Of a DNA stretch of 64,000 bases, positions 1 to 9,064 are shown in pieces; position 1 is the stretch's first letter, and the number at the start of each line of letters is the position of its first letter. The notes under the pieces were generated by a model, which made no database searches, was not told the origin of the DNA, and was given only the letters and a program-made list of their open reading frames with translations. This stretch comes from Roseomonas sp. KE0001 (lineage in GTDB: Bacteria > Pseudomonadota > Alphaproteobacteria > Acetobacterales > Acetobacteraceae): contig NZ_RCVQ01000005.1 in assembly GCF_016107285.1 (NCBI RefSeq), positions 124,001 through 188,000 of the forward strand. Reading direction: 5' to 3'. Both the position numbers and the translations under genes were made by a program.

Positions 1-1
1 C

Positions 2-274
2 GGGCTGGAACTGGCTCCGCATGGCATCCGCTGCAACATCCTGGCCCCCGGCTCCACCCTGACGCCGATGCAGACCGGGATGTGGGCCGATGGCGAGGGG
101 GCCAGCCGGGTGATCGCCGGGGCGCCCGAGATCCACAAGACCGGCATTCCGCTAGGCAAGCTGGCCACGCCCGAGGATGTGGCGGAGGCCGCCGTCTTCC
201 TGCTGTCCGACCGCGCCGGCCATATCACCATGGCCGACCTGTATGTCGATGGCGGCGCGACGCTCCGTGGCTGA
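2..274 (+). CDS. entA: 2,3-dihydro-2,3-dihydroxybenzoate dehydrogenase, C-terminal part (partial at window edge)
   Basis: Only the last 90 codons of a short-chain dehydrogenase are present; the frame is open from base 2. The NAD-dependent enzyme oxidises 2,3-dihydro-2,3-dihydroxybenzoate to 2,3-dihydroxybenzoate, the catechol precursor of enterobactin- or bacillibactin-like siderophores. The EntA/DhbA assignment, rather than a generic SDR, rests on [10 protein letters not shown], the TPMQTGMW segment, [17 protein letters not shown] and the closing [20 protein letters not shown], which closely follow the EntA C-terminus. The Rossmann fold and the catalytic Tyr/Lys lie outside the window. The next gene, a siderophore-esterase-like hydrolase, overlaps this one, supporting a siderophore operon that extends leftwards. 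EntA versus another SDR is fairly secure; the siderophore made is unknown. Confidence 0.8.
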   Translation, partial: GLELAPHGIRCNILAPGSTLTPMQTGMWADGEGASRVIAGAPEIHKTGIPLGKLATPEDVAEAAVFLLSDRAGHITMADLYVDGGATLRG

Positions 275-1112
275 CGGCCTGGTCACCCTGCCCGGCACCG
301 CCATTCTGCCGGCGCAGGGCGCCTCCGGCGCGTACCGCCTGCTGACCGCCATCCCCGAGGGCCCGCCTCCGCCGGGCGGCTTTCCCGTGGTCTGGCTGCT
401 GGATGCCAATGCCTGCTTCGGCATGGCGCTGGAGATCCTGCGCCATGGCATGCTGCGCCAGAAGACCACGCGGATCGCCCCCGCCATCCTGGTCGGCATC
501 GCCTATCCCGGCGAGGGGCTGTTCGACCGCCGGCGGCGCAGCCTGGACTATACCGCCGCCGCGCCGGCCGGCGAGCCGCATCCCGGGCCGCATGGCGGCC
601 GGGACGCCTTCCGGGACTTCCTGCGGGACGTGGCGAAACCTCTTCTCGCCGCCCACGCGCCCGCCGATCCAGGGCGCCAGGCCGTGATCGGCCACTCCCT
701 GGCGGGCTATCTGACGCTCGATCTGCTGGCCTGGGACAGCGCCCTCTTCCAGGGCTATGGCGCCATCAGTCCCTCGGTCTGGTGGGACCGGGAGCGGCTG
801 CTGCGCGGCCTGGCGGCGGCCTCCCCGGCGCAGTCGCCGCCGGTCTATATCGGCGTCGGCGAATGGGAACAGCGCCTGGCCCCCTGGGAGGAGCACGGTC
901 CCGACAGCGCCGGCATCGCCGCCCGCCGGACGAGACGTGGCATGGTGGAGGGCGCGCGGGAGATGGCCGCGGCCATCCGCCGGGCGCTTCCGGCCTCCCG
1001 GACCGGCTTCGAGGTCCTGCCGGGAGAGAACCACGCCTCCATGCTGCCGATCGGGATCAGCCACGCCCTCCGCGCCCTGCTGGCACCGGAAGCCCTTGGC
1101 GGCGCCGGCTGA
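243..1112 (+). CDS. Fes/IroE-like alpha/beta hydrolase (catecholate siderophore esterase)
   Basis: Esterase of the PF00756/COG2819 type, about 289 residues from ATG 243. IroE and Fes family members hydrolyse the ester backbone of catecholate siderophores to release iron or linear forms. Visible features are an early beta-strand ending in [10 protein letters not shown], the nucleophile elbow GHSLAG (Ser152), SPSVWWD after it, the YIGVGEWE strand and a late GENHAS histidine (His264), completing a plausible Ser-Asp/Glu-His triad. No signal peptide is evident, so a cytoplasmic or peripheral role is likely. It overlaps the entA-like gene. The start is uncertain: ATG 243, ATG 249 or GTG 267, the last overlapping the entA stop by only 8 bases. 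The function is inferred from family plus neighbour. Confidence 0.75.
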   Translation: MSMAARRSVADGLVTLPGTAILPAQGASGAYRLLTAIPEGPPPPGGFPVVWLLDANACFGMALEILRHGMLRQKTTRIAPAILVGIAYPGEGLFDRRRRSLDYTAAAPAGEPHPGPHGGRDAFRDFLRDVAKPLLAAHAPADPGRQAVIGHSLAGYLTLDLLAWDSALFQGYGAISPSVWWDRERLLRGLAAASPAQSPPVYIGVGEWEQRLAPWEEHGPDSAGIAARRTRRGMVEGAREMAAAIRRALPASRTGFEVLPGENHASMLPIGISHALRALLAPEALGGAG

Positions 1113-1135
1113 ACCCGGCTACCGCCCGGCCGCCT

Positions 1136-2494
1136 TCAGTTCCGTTGGCCGTCCCGCTGGCGGCTGTAGTCGAGCTGGCGGTTGGCGGTCAGCGCCAGCA
1201 GGGTGCAGGCCGCGCCGGAGAGCAGGTAGACCGTCACCGCGCCCAGGCCGAAGGTGTTGGAGAGTGCCAGCGCCACCAGCGGCGCGAAGCCCGCGCCGAT
1301 CAGCCAGGCGATGTCGGAGGTGACGGCAGCGCCGGTGTAGCGGGTGCGGGCGAAGAAGTTCGAGGCCAGCGCGCCGCTGGTCTGCCCGAAGGACAGGCCG
1401 AGCAGCGAGAAGCCGATGATGACGAAGGCGGTGCTGCCGCTGAGCCCGGCGCCGAGCAGGAAGGGCACGCTGAAGCTGAACAGCGCGATCAGCACCGCGC
1501 CGATGCCGAGCAGGCGGCGGCGGCCGATCCGGTCGGCGATCAGGCCCGAGAGGGGGATGGTCAGCAGGGAGCAGGCCGCGCCGATCATCTGGACCGAGAG
1601 GAACTCGGCCGGGGAATGATCGGAGTTCAGGTTGATCCAGGCGATCGGGAAGACCGTGACCAGATGGAAGAGGGCGAAGCAGACCAGCGGCACGAAGGCG
1701 CCGATCAGCACGTTGCGGCCCTGCTCCCGCAGCAGCTCCGGCACCGGCATCGGTTCCAGCTCGCGCTCCTCGATCAGGTTCGAGAACTCGCGGGTGGCCA
1801 CCAGGCGCAGCCGGGCGAAGAGGGCGACGACGTTCACCGCGAAGGCGACGAAGAAGGGATAGCGCCAGCCCCATTCCAGCAGGTCATGCATGGAGAGGGT
1901 GGAGAAGAGGAAGGCGAAGAGGGCGGCGGCCAGAAGGAAGCCGAGCGGCGCGCCGAGCTGCGGCACCATGGCGTACCAGCCGCGCCGGTGCGGCGGCGCG
2001 TTCAGCGCCAGCAGCGAGGCCAGCCCGTCCCAGGCCCCCCCCAGCGCGAAGCCCTGGCCGAGCCGGAACAGCGCCAGCAGGGCGATCGACCAGCCGCCGA
2101 TCGAGGCATAGGAGGGCAGGAAGGCGATCGAGGCGGTGGAGCCGCCGAGCAGGAAGAGGGCGATCGTCAGCTTGACGCCACGGCCATAGCGCTGGTCCAC
2201 GATGGCGAAGACGAAGGAGCCGACCGGGCGCGCGATGAAGGCCAGGGAGAAGATGGCGAAGGAATAGAGCGTGCCGGTATAAGGGTCGGTGTCCGGGAAG
2301 AAGAGCGAGGGGAAGACCAGCGCCGAGCCGATCGCATAGACGAAGAAGTCGAAGAACTCGGACATGCGCCCGATGACGACACCGAGGGCGATCTCCCCGG
2401 ATGAGACGGCGTGGCCGTCGTCATGCATCCGCCGCGCGTCCCGTTCAAGGCCGCGTGAGTTGGGCGCGTCATGCGATTTGACGTCGGTAATCAA
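1136..2494 (-). CDS. MFS transporter, metabolite:H+ symporter (MHS) type
   Basis: Twelve-helix major facilitator of about 452 residues. The MHS subfamily (ProP, ShiA, KgtP relatives) imports organic acids or compatible solutes with protons. The opening SEFFDFFVYAIGSALVFPSLFF, the following IARPVGSFVFAIVDQRYGR loop (MFS loop 2-3 motif) and LIADRIGRRR between helices 8 and 9 are typical. The best start is TTG at 2494: a GGGAG sits about 8 bases upstream, while the upstream open frame is Pro/Arg-rich and unlike a transporter N-terminus. The substrate cannot be read from sequence. It is convergent with the siderophore esterase and divergent from cyoA, with a perfect inverted repeat between them. 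Confidence 0.85.
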   Translation of the reverse strand: MITDVKSHDAPNSRGLERDARRMHDDGHAVSSGEIALGVVIGRMSEFFDFFVYAIGSALVFPSLFFPDTDPYTGTLYSFAIFSLAFIARPVGSFVFAIVDQRYGRGVKLTIALFLLGGSTASIAFLPSYASIGGWSIALLALFRLGQGFALGGAWDGLASLLALNAPPHRRGWYAMVPQLGAPLGFLLAAALFAFLFSTLSMHDLLEWGWRYPFFVAFAVNVVALFARLRLVATREFSNLIEERELEPMPVPELLREQGRNVLIGAFVPLVCFALFHLVTVFPIAWINLNSDHSPAEFLSVQMIGAACSLLTIPLSGLIADRIGRRRLLGIGAVLIALFSFSVPFLLGAGLSGSTAFVIIGFSLLGLSFGQTSGALASNFFARTRYTGAAVTSDIAWLIGAGFAPLVALALSNTFGLGAVTVYLLSGAACTLLALTANRQLDYSRQRDGQRN

Positions 2495-2664
2495 TGTAGT
2501 CTCCCAATACGGCCCGGCTCGTCCTGGCCCTTCATCGGCCGGCGGCGAGGATGACGCAGTTTTCCGGTCCTGCCCAGCCGGCCGGTCCGGACGGTGTCCC
2601 GGCCAACTGAGGCGCAACGGTTACAGGCTGCCATGAGAAAGAGCATAGCCCCTCCCGCCCTGCC

Positions 2665-2685
2665 GATAGGACAAAACGTCCTATC
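2665..2685. promoter_or_regulatory. Perfect inverted repeat in the MFS/cyoA intergenic region
   Basis: GATAGGAC-N5-GTCCTATC, with 8-base arms and a 5-base spacer, lies 56 bases before cyoA and about 170 bases before the MFS start codon. The position suits an operator for the oxidase operon. No U-run follows, so a terminator is less likely. The binding protein is unknown. Confidence 0.45.
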
Positions 2686-2746
2686 CCCATCCCCATCCTT
2701 CGCCACTAAGAGGGCGCACATCAATATGGTTTCCTGAGCGGTGTGC

Positions 2747-3829
2747 ATGCGCCACAAGATCTCGCGCCTCCTTGTCCTGGTGCCGCTGGCGGCTCTGCTC
2801 GCCGGCTGCAACCTGGTCGTCATGAATCCATCGGGCGACATCGCCGTTCAGCAGCGCGACCTGATCGTCGCCTCGACGGTGCTGATGCTGCTGATCATCG
2901 TCCCGGTCATCCTGCTGACGCTGTTCTTCGCCTGGCGGTACCGGGAGTCGAATACCAAGGCCACCTACGCGCCCAACTGGTCGCATTCCACGACGCTGGA
3001 AGTGGTGATCTGGGCGGCGCCGCTCGTCATCATCGTCGCCCTCGGCGCGCTGACCTGGGTCGGCACCCATCTGCTCGACCCCTACCGGCCGCTGGACCGC
3101 CTCGATGCCGAGCGGCCCATTCCGCAGGGTACCCGGACCCTCGAGGTCGAGGTGGTGTCGCTGGACTGGAAGTGGCTGTTCATCTACCCGCAGCAGGGCA
3201 TCGCCACGGTCAATGAGCTGGCCGCGCCGGTCGATACGCCGATCGCCTTCCGCATCACTTCCGCCTCGGTGATGAACGCCTTCGCCATCCCCGCCATGGC
3301 TGGCATGATCTATTCGATGCCGGGCATGGAAACCAAGCTGCACGCCGTGATCAACCGCGAGGGCGTCTATGACGGCTTCTCCGCCAACTACAGCGGCGGC
3401 GGCTTCTCGCAGATGCGCTTCAAGTTCCACGGCCTGAGCCAGGACGGCTTCGACCGCTGGGTCGAGCAGGCGCGGGCGGAACAGGGCACCCGACTTGACC
3501 GCTCGGCCTACCTCGAGCTTGAGAAGCCGAGCGAGCGCGAGCCCGTCCGCCGCTACGGCGAGGTCGATCCCGAGATCTTCTCGCTGGTCGTCAACCGCTG
3601 CGTCGACCCGGACAAGATGTGCATGAGCGACATGATGGCCATCGACGCGCGTGGCGGCCTCGGCATCGCCGGAGGGGCGTTGAACATCGCCCGTGGCAAG
3701 GCGCCGGCGGCGCCGGGCCGGGGGCAGAGCCGTCCCTACGTGCCGGCGCTGTGCAATCCGGACGACCCCTTCGGGACGCTGCAGCTGGCCTCGATCCGGG
3801 CGGAGCCGCCGAAGCCCGCGGTGAACTGA
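2747..3829 (+). CDS. cyoA: Cytochrome bo3 ubiquinol oxidase subunit II
   Basis: Subunit II of the proton-pumping quinol oxidase. It is a lipoprotein: the signal peptide ends in lipobox LLAGC (Cys21 from ATG 2747). Two transmembrane helices follow (VLMLLIIVPVILLTLFF and VVIWAAPLVIIVALGALTW), then a periplasmic cupredoxin domain with LDWKWLFIYPQQGIATVNELAAP. The Cu(A) ligands of cytochrome c oxidase subunit II are absent, as expected for a quinol oxidase. The C-terminal COX aromatic-rich tail (SANYSGGGFSQMRF onward) matches CyoA. A GTG at 2741 is an alternative start two codons upstream. First gene of cyoABCD-surf1-regBA; probable co-transcription. Confidence 0.96.
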   Translation: MRHKISRLLVLVPLAALLAGCNLVVMNPSGDIAVQQRDLIVASTVLMLLIIVPVILLTLFFAWRYRESNTKATYAPNWSHSTTLEVVIWAAPLVIIVALGALTWVGTHLLDPYRPLDRLDAERPIPQGTRTLEVEVVSLDWKWLFIYPQQGIATVNELAAPVDTPIAFRITSASVMNAFAIPAMAGMIYSMPGMETKLHAVINREGVYDGFSANYSGGGFSQMRFKFHGLSQDGFDRWVEQARAEQGTRLDRSAYLELEKPSEREPVRRYGEVDPEIFSLVVNRCVDPDKMCMSDMMAIDARGGLGIAGGALNIARGKAPAAPGRGQSRPYVPALCNPDDPFGTLQLASIRAEPPKPAVN

Positions 3830-3924
3830 CCGCCCGGACCCTCGCCCGTGCCGCCATGGCGCGGGCCTTCCCCTCCCCCCTTGGCCGCCGTGGCGGACAA
3901 GGGATGGCATGACAGAGTAGAGAC

Positions 3925-5925
3925 ATGTCCCCAGCTCCGGACTCCACCTCCTTCCTCTTCGGCCGCCTGACCTTAGCCGCCCTGCCGCTGCACGAGCCCA
4001 TCCTGGTCGCGACCTTCGCGGCCGTGGCGCTGGGCGGGGTGGCCCTCCTGGCGGCGATCACGCGCTTCGGGCTCTGGGGCTATCTCTGGCGCGAGTGGCT
4101 GACCACGGTCGACCACAAGCGCATTGGCATCATGTACATCATCCTGGCGCTGATCATGCTGCTGCGCGGCTTCGCAGACGCGCTGATGATGCGCGCCCAG
4201 CAGGCCATCGCCTTCGGCGCCTCGGAAGGCTACCTGCCGCCGCACCACTACGACCAGATCTTCACCGCCCATGGCGTGATCATGATCTTCTTCGTGGCCA
4301 TGCCGCTGGTCACGGGCCTGATGAACTTCGTGGTGCCGCTGCAGATCGGTGCCCGCGACGTCTCCTTCCCCTTCCTGAACAATTTCAGCTTCTGGATGAC
4401 CACGGCCGGCGCCATCCTGGTCATGATGTCGCTCTTCGTCGGCGAGTTCGCGGCCACGGGCTGGCTGGCCTACCCGCCGCTCTCGGGGCCGGTGCACAGC
4501 CCATGGGTGGGCGTCGACTACTACATCTGGGCCCTGCAGATCGCGGGCGTGGGGACGACGCTCTCCGGTATCAACCTGATCGTGACCATCGTGAAGATGC
4601 GCGCGCCGGGCATGAGCCTGATGAAGATGCCGGTCTTCACCTGGACCTCGCTCTGCACCAACGTGCTGATCGTCGCCACCTTCCCGGTGCTGACGGCGAC
4701 GCTCGTGCTGCTGACGCTGGACCGCTACGTGGGGACCAACTTCTTCACCAACGATCTCGGCGGCAATCCGATGATGTACGTGAACCTCATCTGGATCTGG
4801 GGCCATCCGGAGGTCTACATCCTGATCCTGCCGGCCTTCGGCGTCTATTCGGAGGTGGTCTCGACCTTCTGCCGCAAGCGCCTCTTCGGCTACACCTCCA
4901 TGGTCTACGCGACCGTGGTCATCACCATCCTGTCCTACATCGTCTGGCTGCACCACTTCTTCACCATGGGCTCCGGCGCCAGCGTGAACTCCTTCTTCGG
5001 CATCACGACGATGATCATCTCGATCCCGACGGGCGCCAAGCTGTTCAACTGGCTGTTCACCATGTACCGCGGACGCATCCGCTTCGAGGTGCCGATGATG
5101 TGGACCGTGGGCTTCATGGTCACCTTCGTCATCGGCGGCATGACCGGCGTCATGCTCGCCATTCCGCCCGCCGACTTCCAGTTCCACAACACGCTGTTCC
5201 TGATCGCGCACTTCCACAACGTCATCATCGGCGGCGTGGTCTTCGGCATGCTGGCCGGCATCACCTACTGGTTCCCGAAGGCCTTCGGCTATCGCCTCGA
5301 TCCCTTCTGGGGCAAGCTTTCCTTCTGGTTCTGGCTGGTCGGCTTCTACTTCGCCTTCATGCCGCTCTATGTCCTCGGGCTGATGGGCGTCACCCGCCGC
5401 GTCAACCACTTCGAGGACCCGTCGCTGCAGATCTGGTTCGTCGTCGCCGCCTTCGGCGCGGTGCTGATCGCCTGCGGCATCGGCTGCTTCCTGGTCCAGC
5501 TCGTGGTCAGCTTCCTGCGGCGCGACCAGCTGCGCGACGTGACCGGCGACCCCTGGGACGGCCGCACCCTGGAATGGGCCACCGCCTCGCCGCCGCCGGC
5601 CTACAACTTCGCCTTCACGCCGGTGATCCAGGACCATGACGCCTGGTGGGACATGAAGCAGCGCGGCCACGCGCGGCCGCTGGCCGGCTTCCGCCCGATC
5701 CACATGCCGAAGAACACTGGCACGGGCGTCATCCTCTCGGCCCTTTCGCTGGTGCTGGGCTTCGCGCTGATCTGGCATATCTGGTGGCTCGCGGTGCTGG
5801 CCTTCGCCGCCGTGCTGTACGTTTCCATCGAGCACACCTTCAACTACGACCGGGACTACCACATCCCGGCCGAGGAGGTGGCGCGGAGCGAGGACAGCCG
5901 CACCCGCGCGCTGGCCGGGGAGTAA
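3925..5925 (+). CDS. cyoB: Cytochrome bo3 ubiquinol oxidase subunit I
   Basis: Catalytic haem-copper subunit of 666 residues, the usual CyoB length, with about 15 transmembrane helices. It oxidises ubiquinol, reduces O2 to water and pumps protons. The haem b ligand is in TAHGVIM (His116). The quinone-site residues Arg81, Asp85, His108 and Gln111 are all present in [10 protein letters not shown] and PPHHYDQIF. The Cu(B) His-Tyr pair is in WGHPEVY (His294, Tyr298), followed by the HH pair in WLHHFF and the haem-ligand region [10 protein letters not shown]. The proton-channel features of the A family (D channel, NxxxxxxN-like NNFSFW region) look intact. 95 bases separate it from cyoA; it is followed 5 bases later by cyoC. 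Confidence 0.98.
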   Translation: MSPAPDSTSFLFGRLTLAALPLHEPILVATFAAVALGGVALLAAITRFGLWGYLWREWLTTVDHKRIGIMYIILALIMLLRGFADALMMRAQQAIAFGASEGYLPPHHYDQIFTAHGVIMIFFVAMPLVTGLMNFVVPLQIGARDVSFPFLNNFSFWMTTAGAILVMMSLFVGEFAATGWLAYPPLSGPVHSPWVGVDYYIWALQIAGVGTTLSGINLIVTIVKMRAPGMSLMKMPVFTWTSLCTNVLIVATFPVLTATLVLLTLDRYVGTNFFTNDLGGNPMMYVNLIWIWGHPEVYILILPAFGVYSEVVSTFCRKRLFGYTSMVYATVVITILSYIVWLHHFFTMGSGASVNSFFGITTMIISIPTGAKLFNWLFTMYRGRIRFEVPMMWTVGFMVTFVIGGMTGVMLAIPPADFQFHNTLFLIAHFHNVIIGGVVFGMLAGITYWFPKAFGYRLDPFWGKLSFWFWLVGFYFAFMPLYVLGLMGVTRRVNHFEDPSLQIWFVVAAFGAVLIACGIGCFLVQLVVSFLRRDQLRDVTGDPWDGRTLEWATASPPPAYNFAFTPVIQDHDAWWDMKQRGHARPLAGFRPIHMPKNTGTGVILSALSLVLGFALIWHIWWLAVLAFAAVLYVSIEHTFNYDRDYHIPAEEVARSEDSRTRALAGE

Positions 5926-5930
5926 GCCTG

Positions 5931-6560
5931 ATGTCGATGCACACGCCGCAGCCGGCGGAAGGTCCGGCCTCCTTCTACGTCCTGGAGGAGGAGCACGCGC
6001 ATCCCGGGTCCGGCACCATGCTGGGCTTCTGGATCTACCTGATGAGCGATTGCCTCATCTTCGCGGTGCTCTTCGCCACCTACGGGGTGCTCGGCCGCAA
6101 CTACGCCGCCGGACCCTCGCCGGCCGATCTCTTCGACCTGGGCCTGGTGGCGATCAACACCTCGATGCTGCTCTTCTCCTCGATCACCTACGGCTTCGCC
6201 ATGCTGGCCATGGTGAAGGGGCGGAAGGGCGCCACCCTGACCTGGCTCGGCATCACCGGCCTGTTCGGCGCCGCCTTCCTCGGGCTGGAGCTCTATGAGT
6301 TCCACCACCTGATCCATGTCGGCGCCACGCCGCAGCGCAGCGCCTTCCTTTCCGCCTTCTTCACCCTCGTCGGCACCCACGGGCTGCACGTCTTCTTCGG
6401 CTGCGTCTGGCTGGTCACGCTGATGCTCCAGGTGGCGAAGCACGGGTTGATCGCCGAGAACCGCCGGCGGCTGATGTGCCTCAGCCTGTTCTGGCACTTC
6501 CTCGACGTCATCTGGATCGGCGTCTTCTCCTACGTCTACCTGATCGGGGTCCTGCCATGA
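5931..6560 (+). CDS. cyoC: Cytochrome bo3 ubiquinol oxidase subunit III
   Basis: Subunit III of the oxidase, 209 residues with five predicted helices, homologous to cytochrome c oxidase subunit III without its first two helices. Typical segments are GFWIYLMSDCLIFAVLFATYGVL, ELYEFHHLI, FFTLVGTHGLHVFFG and the closing LFWHFLDVIWIGVFSYVYL. It stabilises subunit I and is needed for turnover. The ATG at 5931 is preceded by GGGGAG at the end of cyoB; a second ATG lies two codons downstream. Its stop overlaps the cyoD start (ATGA), indicating translational coupling. Confidence 0.97.
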   Translation: MSMHTPQPAEGPASFYVLEEEHAHPGSGTMLGFWIYLMSDCLIFAVLFATYGVLGRNYAAGPSPADLFDLGLVAINTSMLLFSSITYGFAMLAMVKGRKGATLTWLGITGLFGAAFLGLELYEFHHLIHVGATPQRSAFLSAFFTLVGTHGLHVFFGCVWLVTLMLQVAKHGLIAENRRRLMCLSLFWHFLDVIWIGVFSYVYLIGVLP

Positions 6561-6958
6561 GCGCTCATCCTGAGGCGGCCGGCCAGCATGCCCATGCCGC
6601 CCACCATGACGACCATCACGACGAGGGTGCCCATGGCTCCCTCAAGGGCTACCTGATCGGCTTCGGCCTCTCCGTCGTCCTCACCGCCATCCCCTTCTGG
6701 CTGGTGATGGGCGAGGTGCTGGAGAGCAGCGTGGCCACCGCCCTGCTGATCATGGGCTTCGCCGTGGTGCAGATCGTGGTGCACATGTTCTTCTTCCTCC
6801 ACATGAACAGCCAGTCGGAGGAGGGCTGGAACATGCTGGCGCTGATCTTCACGCTGGTTGTCGTGGGGATCACCATCGCCGGCTCGCTCTGGGTCATGTA
6901 TCACCTGAATGCCAACATGATGCCGCAGATGCTCCACGACATGCGGAGCGTTCCCTGA
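6557..6958 (+). CDS. cyoD: Cytochrome bo3 ubiquinol oxidase subunit IV
   Basis: Small accessory subunit of 133 residues with three helices (LKGYLIGFGLSVVLTAIPFWLVM, ALLIMGFAVVQIVVHMFFFLHM and LALIFTLVVVGITIAGSLWVMYHL). CyoD assists Cu(B) insertion and assembly. The N-terminus carries a His-rich run (HAHAAHHDDHHDEGAH), longer than in E. coli CyoD and plausibly metal-binding; that last point is inference. It overlaps cyoC by ATGA, and its stop overlaps the likely beginning of the surf1 frame. Confidence 0.95.
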   Translation: MSAHPEAAGQHAHAAHHDDHHDEGAHGSLKGYLIGFGLSVVLTAIPFWLVMGEVLESSVATALLIMGFAVVQIVVHMFFFLHMNSQSEEGWNMLALIFTLVVVGITIAGSLWVMYHLNANMMPQMLHDMRSVP

Positions 6959-7710
6959 GACGAGCGGAGGCGGGGCCCGCCGGGGAGGAGACCCCGCGGC
7001 GCGGCCTCGCCACCCGCCTGCTGCTCGGCCTGGCGGCGCTTCTCGTCTTCCTCGGCCTGATCGGGCTGGGCAGCTGGCAGTTGCAGCGCCGGGCCTGGAA
7101 GCTGGACCTGATCGCCCGGGTGGAGGCGCGTCTCCACGCCGCCCCGGCCCCCGCGCCCGGCCCGGCCGAATGGCCCGCCCTCTCCGCCACGCGGGACGAG
7201 TATCGCCGGGTCTCGCTGCGCGGCCACTTCCTGCCGGTGCCCCCGGCCCTGACCCAGGCGACCACCGCCCTCGGCGCCGGCTTCTGGGTGCTCAGCCCGC
7301 TGCGGGACGAGGCCGGCTTCACCGTGCTGGTCAATCGTGGCTTCGTCGCCTCCGGGCAGCGGTCGGAGATCGTCACGCCGGTAGGGCCGCAGGAGATCCT
7401 CGGCCTGCTGCGGCTGAGCGAGCCGGGCGGCGGCTTCCTGCGCAGCAACGACCCGGCGGCGGACCGCTGGCATTCGCGCGACGTGGCGGCCATCGCCGCC
7501 GCCCGCGGCCTGGCGGGCGTCGCGCCCTATTTCGTCGATGCCGAGGCCGGGCCGCCGGGGACGCTGCCGGTTGGCGGCCTGACCGTGACCAGCTTCCGCA
7601 ACACCCATCTGGTCTATGCCCTGACGTGGTATGCCCTGGCACTGATGGTGGCCGGCGGCACTGCCTATGCGATCCGCGAGGAGTGGCGGGTGCGGCGGAG
7701 CGCCGCCTAA
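6955..7710 (+). CDS. SURF1 family protein (oxidase assembly), non-canonical start
   Basis: SURF1/Shy1 proteins help haem insertion into haem-copper oxidases; bacterial genes often sit beside cyo or cta operons. The hallmark N-terminal helix and motif (LLVFLGLIGLGSWQLQRRAWK), the FxxVxxxG-like beta segments (YRRVSLRGHFLP), FTVLVNRGFV and the C-terminal NTHLVYALTWYALA helix are all present. The sequence is full length (about 250 residues) only if translation begins near the cyoD stop. No ATG, GTG or TTG lies in frame between the cyoD region and TTG 7081, and TTG 7081 would delete the first membrane helix. The best candidate is CTG 6955, overlapping the cyoD TGA. The start is therefore uncertain; the gene identity is not. 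Confidence 0.85.
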   Translation: MRRAEAGPAGEETPRRGLATRLLLGLAALLVFLGLIGLGSWQLQRRAWKLDLIARVEARLHAAPAPAPGPAEWPALSATRDEYRRVSLRGHFLPVPPALTQATTALGAGFWVLSPLRDEAGFTVLVNRGFVASGQRSEIVTPVGPQEILGLLRLSEPGGGFLRSNDPAADRWHSRDVAAIAAARGLAGVAPYFVDAEAGPPGTLPVGGLTVTSFRNTHLVYALTWYALALMVAGGTAYAIREEWRVRRSAA

Positions 7711-7732
7711 AGGTAGGGAGGGCATCGGCGGC

Positions 7733-9064
7733 ATGAGGGAAGGCGGGAACACGGCACCGCCGGATGGCGCGCCGGCCTCGGGCTCGCGGGACACCACGGG
7801 CGGCAAGAACCTGTCGCTGCTGATCCAGCTCCGCTGGCTCGCCGTCATCGGCCAGGTGCTGACCATCGGCGTGGTGCATTGGGGCCTCGGCATCGCCCTG
7901 CCGCTTCCGGCCATGTCCATGGTGCTGGGCGGGCTGGTCCTGCTCAACCTGGCCAGCCAGCTCCGCCTTCTGCTGCGGCCCCCGCCAGGCTCGCCGGAAC
8001 TCTTCCTGACCCTCGCCGCGGATGTGATCGCCCTGACCGTGCAGCTCTATCTGAGCGGCGGCGCCACCAATCCCTTCCTCTCGCTCTATCTGCTGCAGAT
8101 CACCCTGGCCGCGGTGCTGCTGGAGATGCGCTGGACCTGGGCCCTGCTGGCCCTGGCCAGCCTCTGCGGGCTGAGCCTCGCCCTGGTGCACCATCCGCTG
8201 GCGCTGCCGCCCGGGATGCGGGAGGACTTCCTGGCCCTGTACCTCCGCGGCGCGCTGGTCTGCTTCCTGCTGGACGCCGTCCTGCTGGTCATCTTCGTCA
8301 CCCGCATCAGCGGCAACCTGCGGGAGCGCGACGCCAATCTCGCCCGCATGCGGCAGCAGGCCTTCGAGGAGGACCATATCGTCCGCATGGGCCTGCTGGC
8401 CTCGGGCGCGGCGCATGAGCTGGGCACGCCGCTGGCCACGGTCTCCGTCATCCTGGGCGACTGGCGCCGGATGCCGGCCTTGCGGGCGATGCCCGATCTG
8501 GTACAGGAGATGGAGGAGATGCAGGCGGCGGTGCAGCGCTGCAAGTCCATCGTCGGCGGCATCCTGCGCTCCGCCGGGGAGGCGCGGGGCGAGGCGCCGG
8601 CCCTCATCCGCCTCAGGAGCTTCCTGGCGGCCACCGTGGCGGAGTGGCAGGGAAGCCGGCCGGGAACCGCCCTCGCCTATGCCGACAGGATCGGCGAAGA
8701 CGTCCCGATCATCGCCGATCCGGTGCTGAAGCAGGTCATCGCCAATGTGCTCGACAATGCCCATGAAGCCTCTCCCGCCGGCATCCGCATGGCCGCCCGG
8801 CGCCGGGATGGCGATCTCGTCCTCACCGTCAGCGACGACGGACCGGGCTTCCTGCCGGAAATGCTGGCGCGGCTCGGCCGTCCCTACCACAGCAGCAAGG
8901 GGCGCGAGGGGCGCGGCCTCGGCCTCTTCCTGGTGGTGAACGTGATGCGCAAGCTCGGCGGCAGCGTCGCCGCGGTCAACCGGCCGGGCGGCGGCGCGAC
9001 CGTGACCCTGACGCTGCCGCTGGCGGCGCTGGCCCTGCCGGCCGGGGCCCAGCATGGCGGATGA
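7733..9064 (+). CDS. regB: RegB/PrrB/ActS-type redox sensor histidine kinase
   Basis: Membrane histidine kinase, 443 residues from ATG 7733, preceded by GGGAGG. About six helices occupy residues 30-190, followed by a DHp domain with H-box GAAHELGTPLATV (His228) and a catalytic domain with NVLDNAHEAS (N), DDGPGF (G1) and GRGLGL (G2). Two family-specific redox features are intact: GGATNPF at 109-115, equivalent to the RegB ubiquinone-site heptapeptide, and Cys270 in VQRCKSIVGG, equivalent to the redox-active cysteine in the dimerisation interface. RegB turns the quinone-pool state into RegA phosphorylation. The location directly after the quinol oxidase genes is functionally suggestive. It overlaps the regulator gene by 11 bases. 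Confidence 0.93.
   Translation: MREGGNTAPPDGAPASGSRDTTGGKNLSLLIQLRWLAVIGQVLTIGVVHWGLGIALPLPAMSMVLGGLVLLNLASQLRLLLRPPPGSPELFLTLAADVIALTVQLYLSGGATNPFLSLYLLQITLAAVLLEMRWTWALLALASLCGLSLALVHHPLALPPGMREDFLALYLRGALVCFLLDAVLLVIFVTRISGNLRERDANLARMRQQAFEEDHIVRMGLLASGAAHELGTPLATVSVILGDWRRMPALRAMPDLVQEMEEMQAAVQRCKSIVGGILRSAGEARGEAPALIRLRSFLAATVAEWQGSRPGTALAYADRIGEDVPIIADPVLKQVIANVLDNAHEASPAGIRMAARRRDGDLVLTVSDDGPGFLPEMLARLGRPYHSSKGREGRGLGLFLVVNVMRKLGGSVAAVNRPGGGATVTLTLPLAALALPAGAQHGG

Noticed and set aside
3973-5862. Long antisense frame opposite cyoB
   Set aside because: Same type of shadow; the plus strand encodes CyoB with all catalytic residues.
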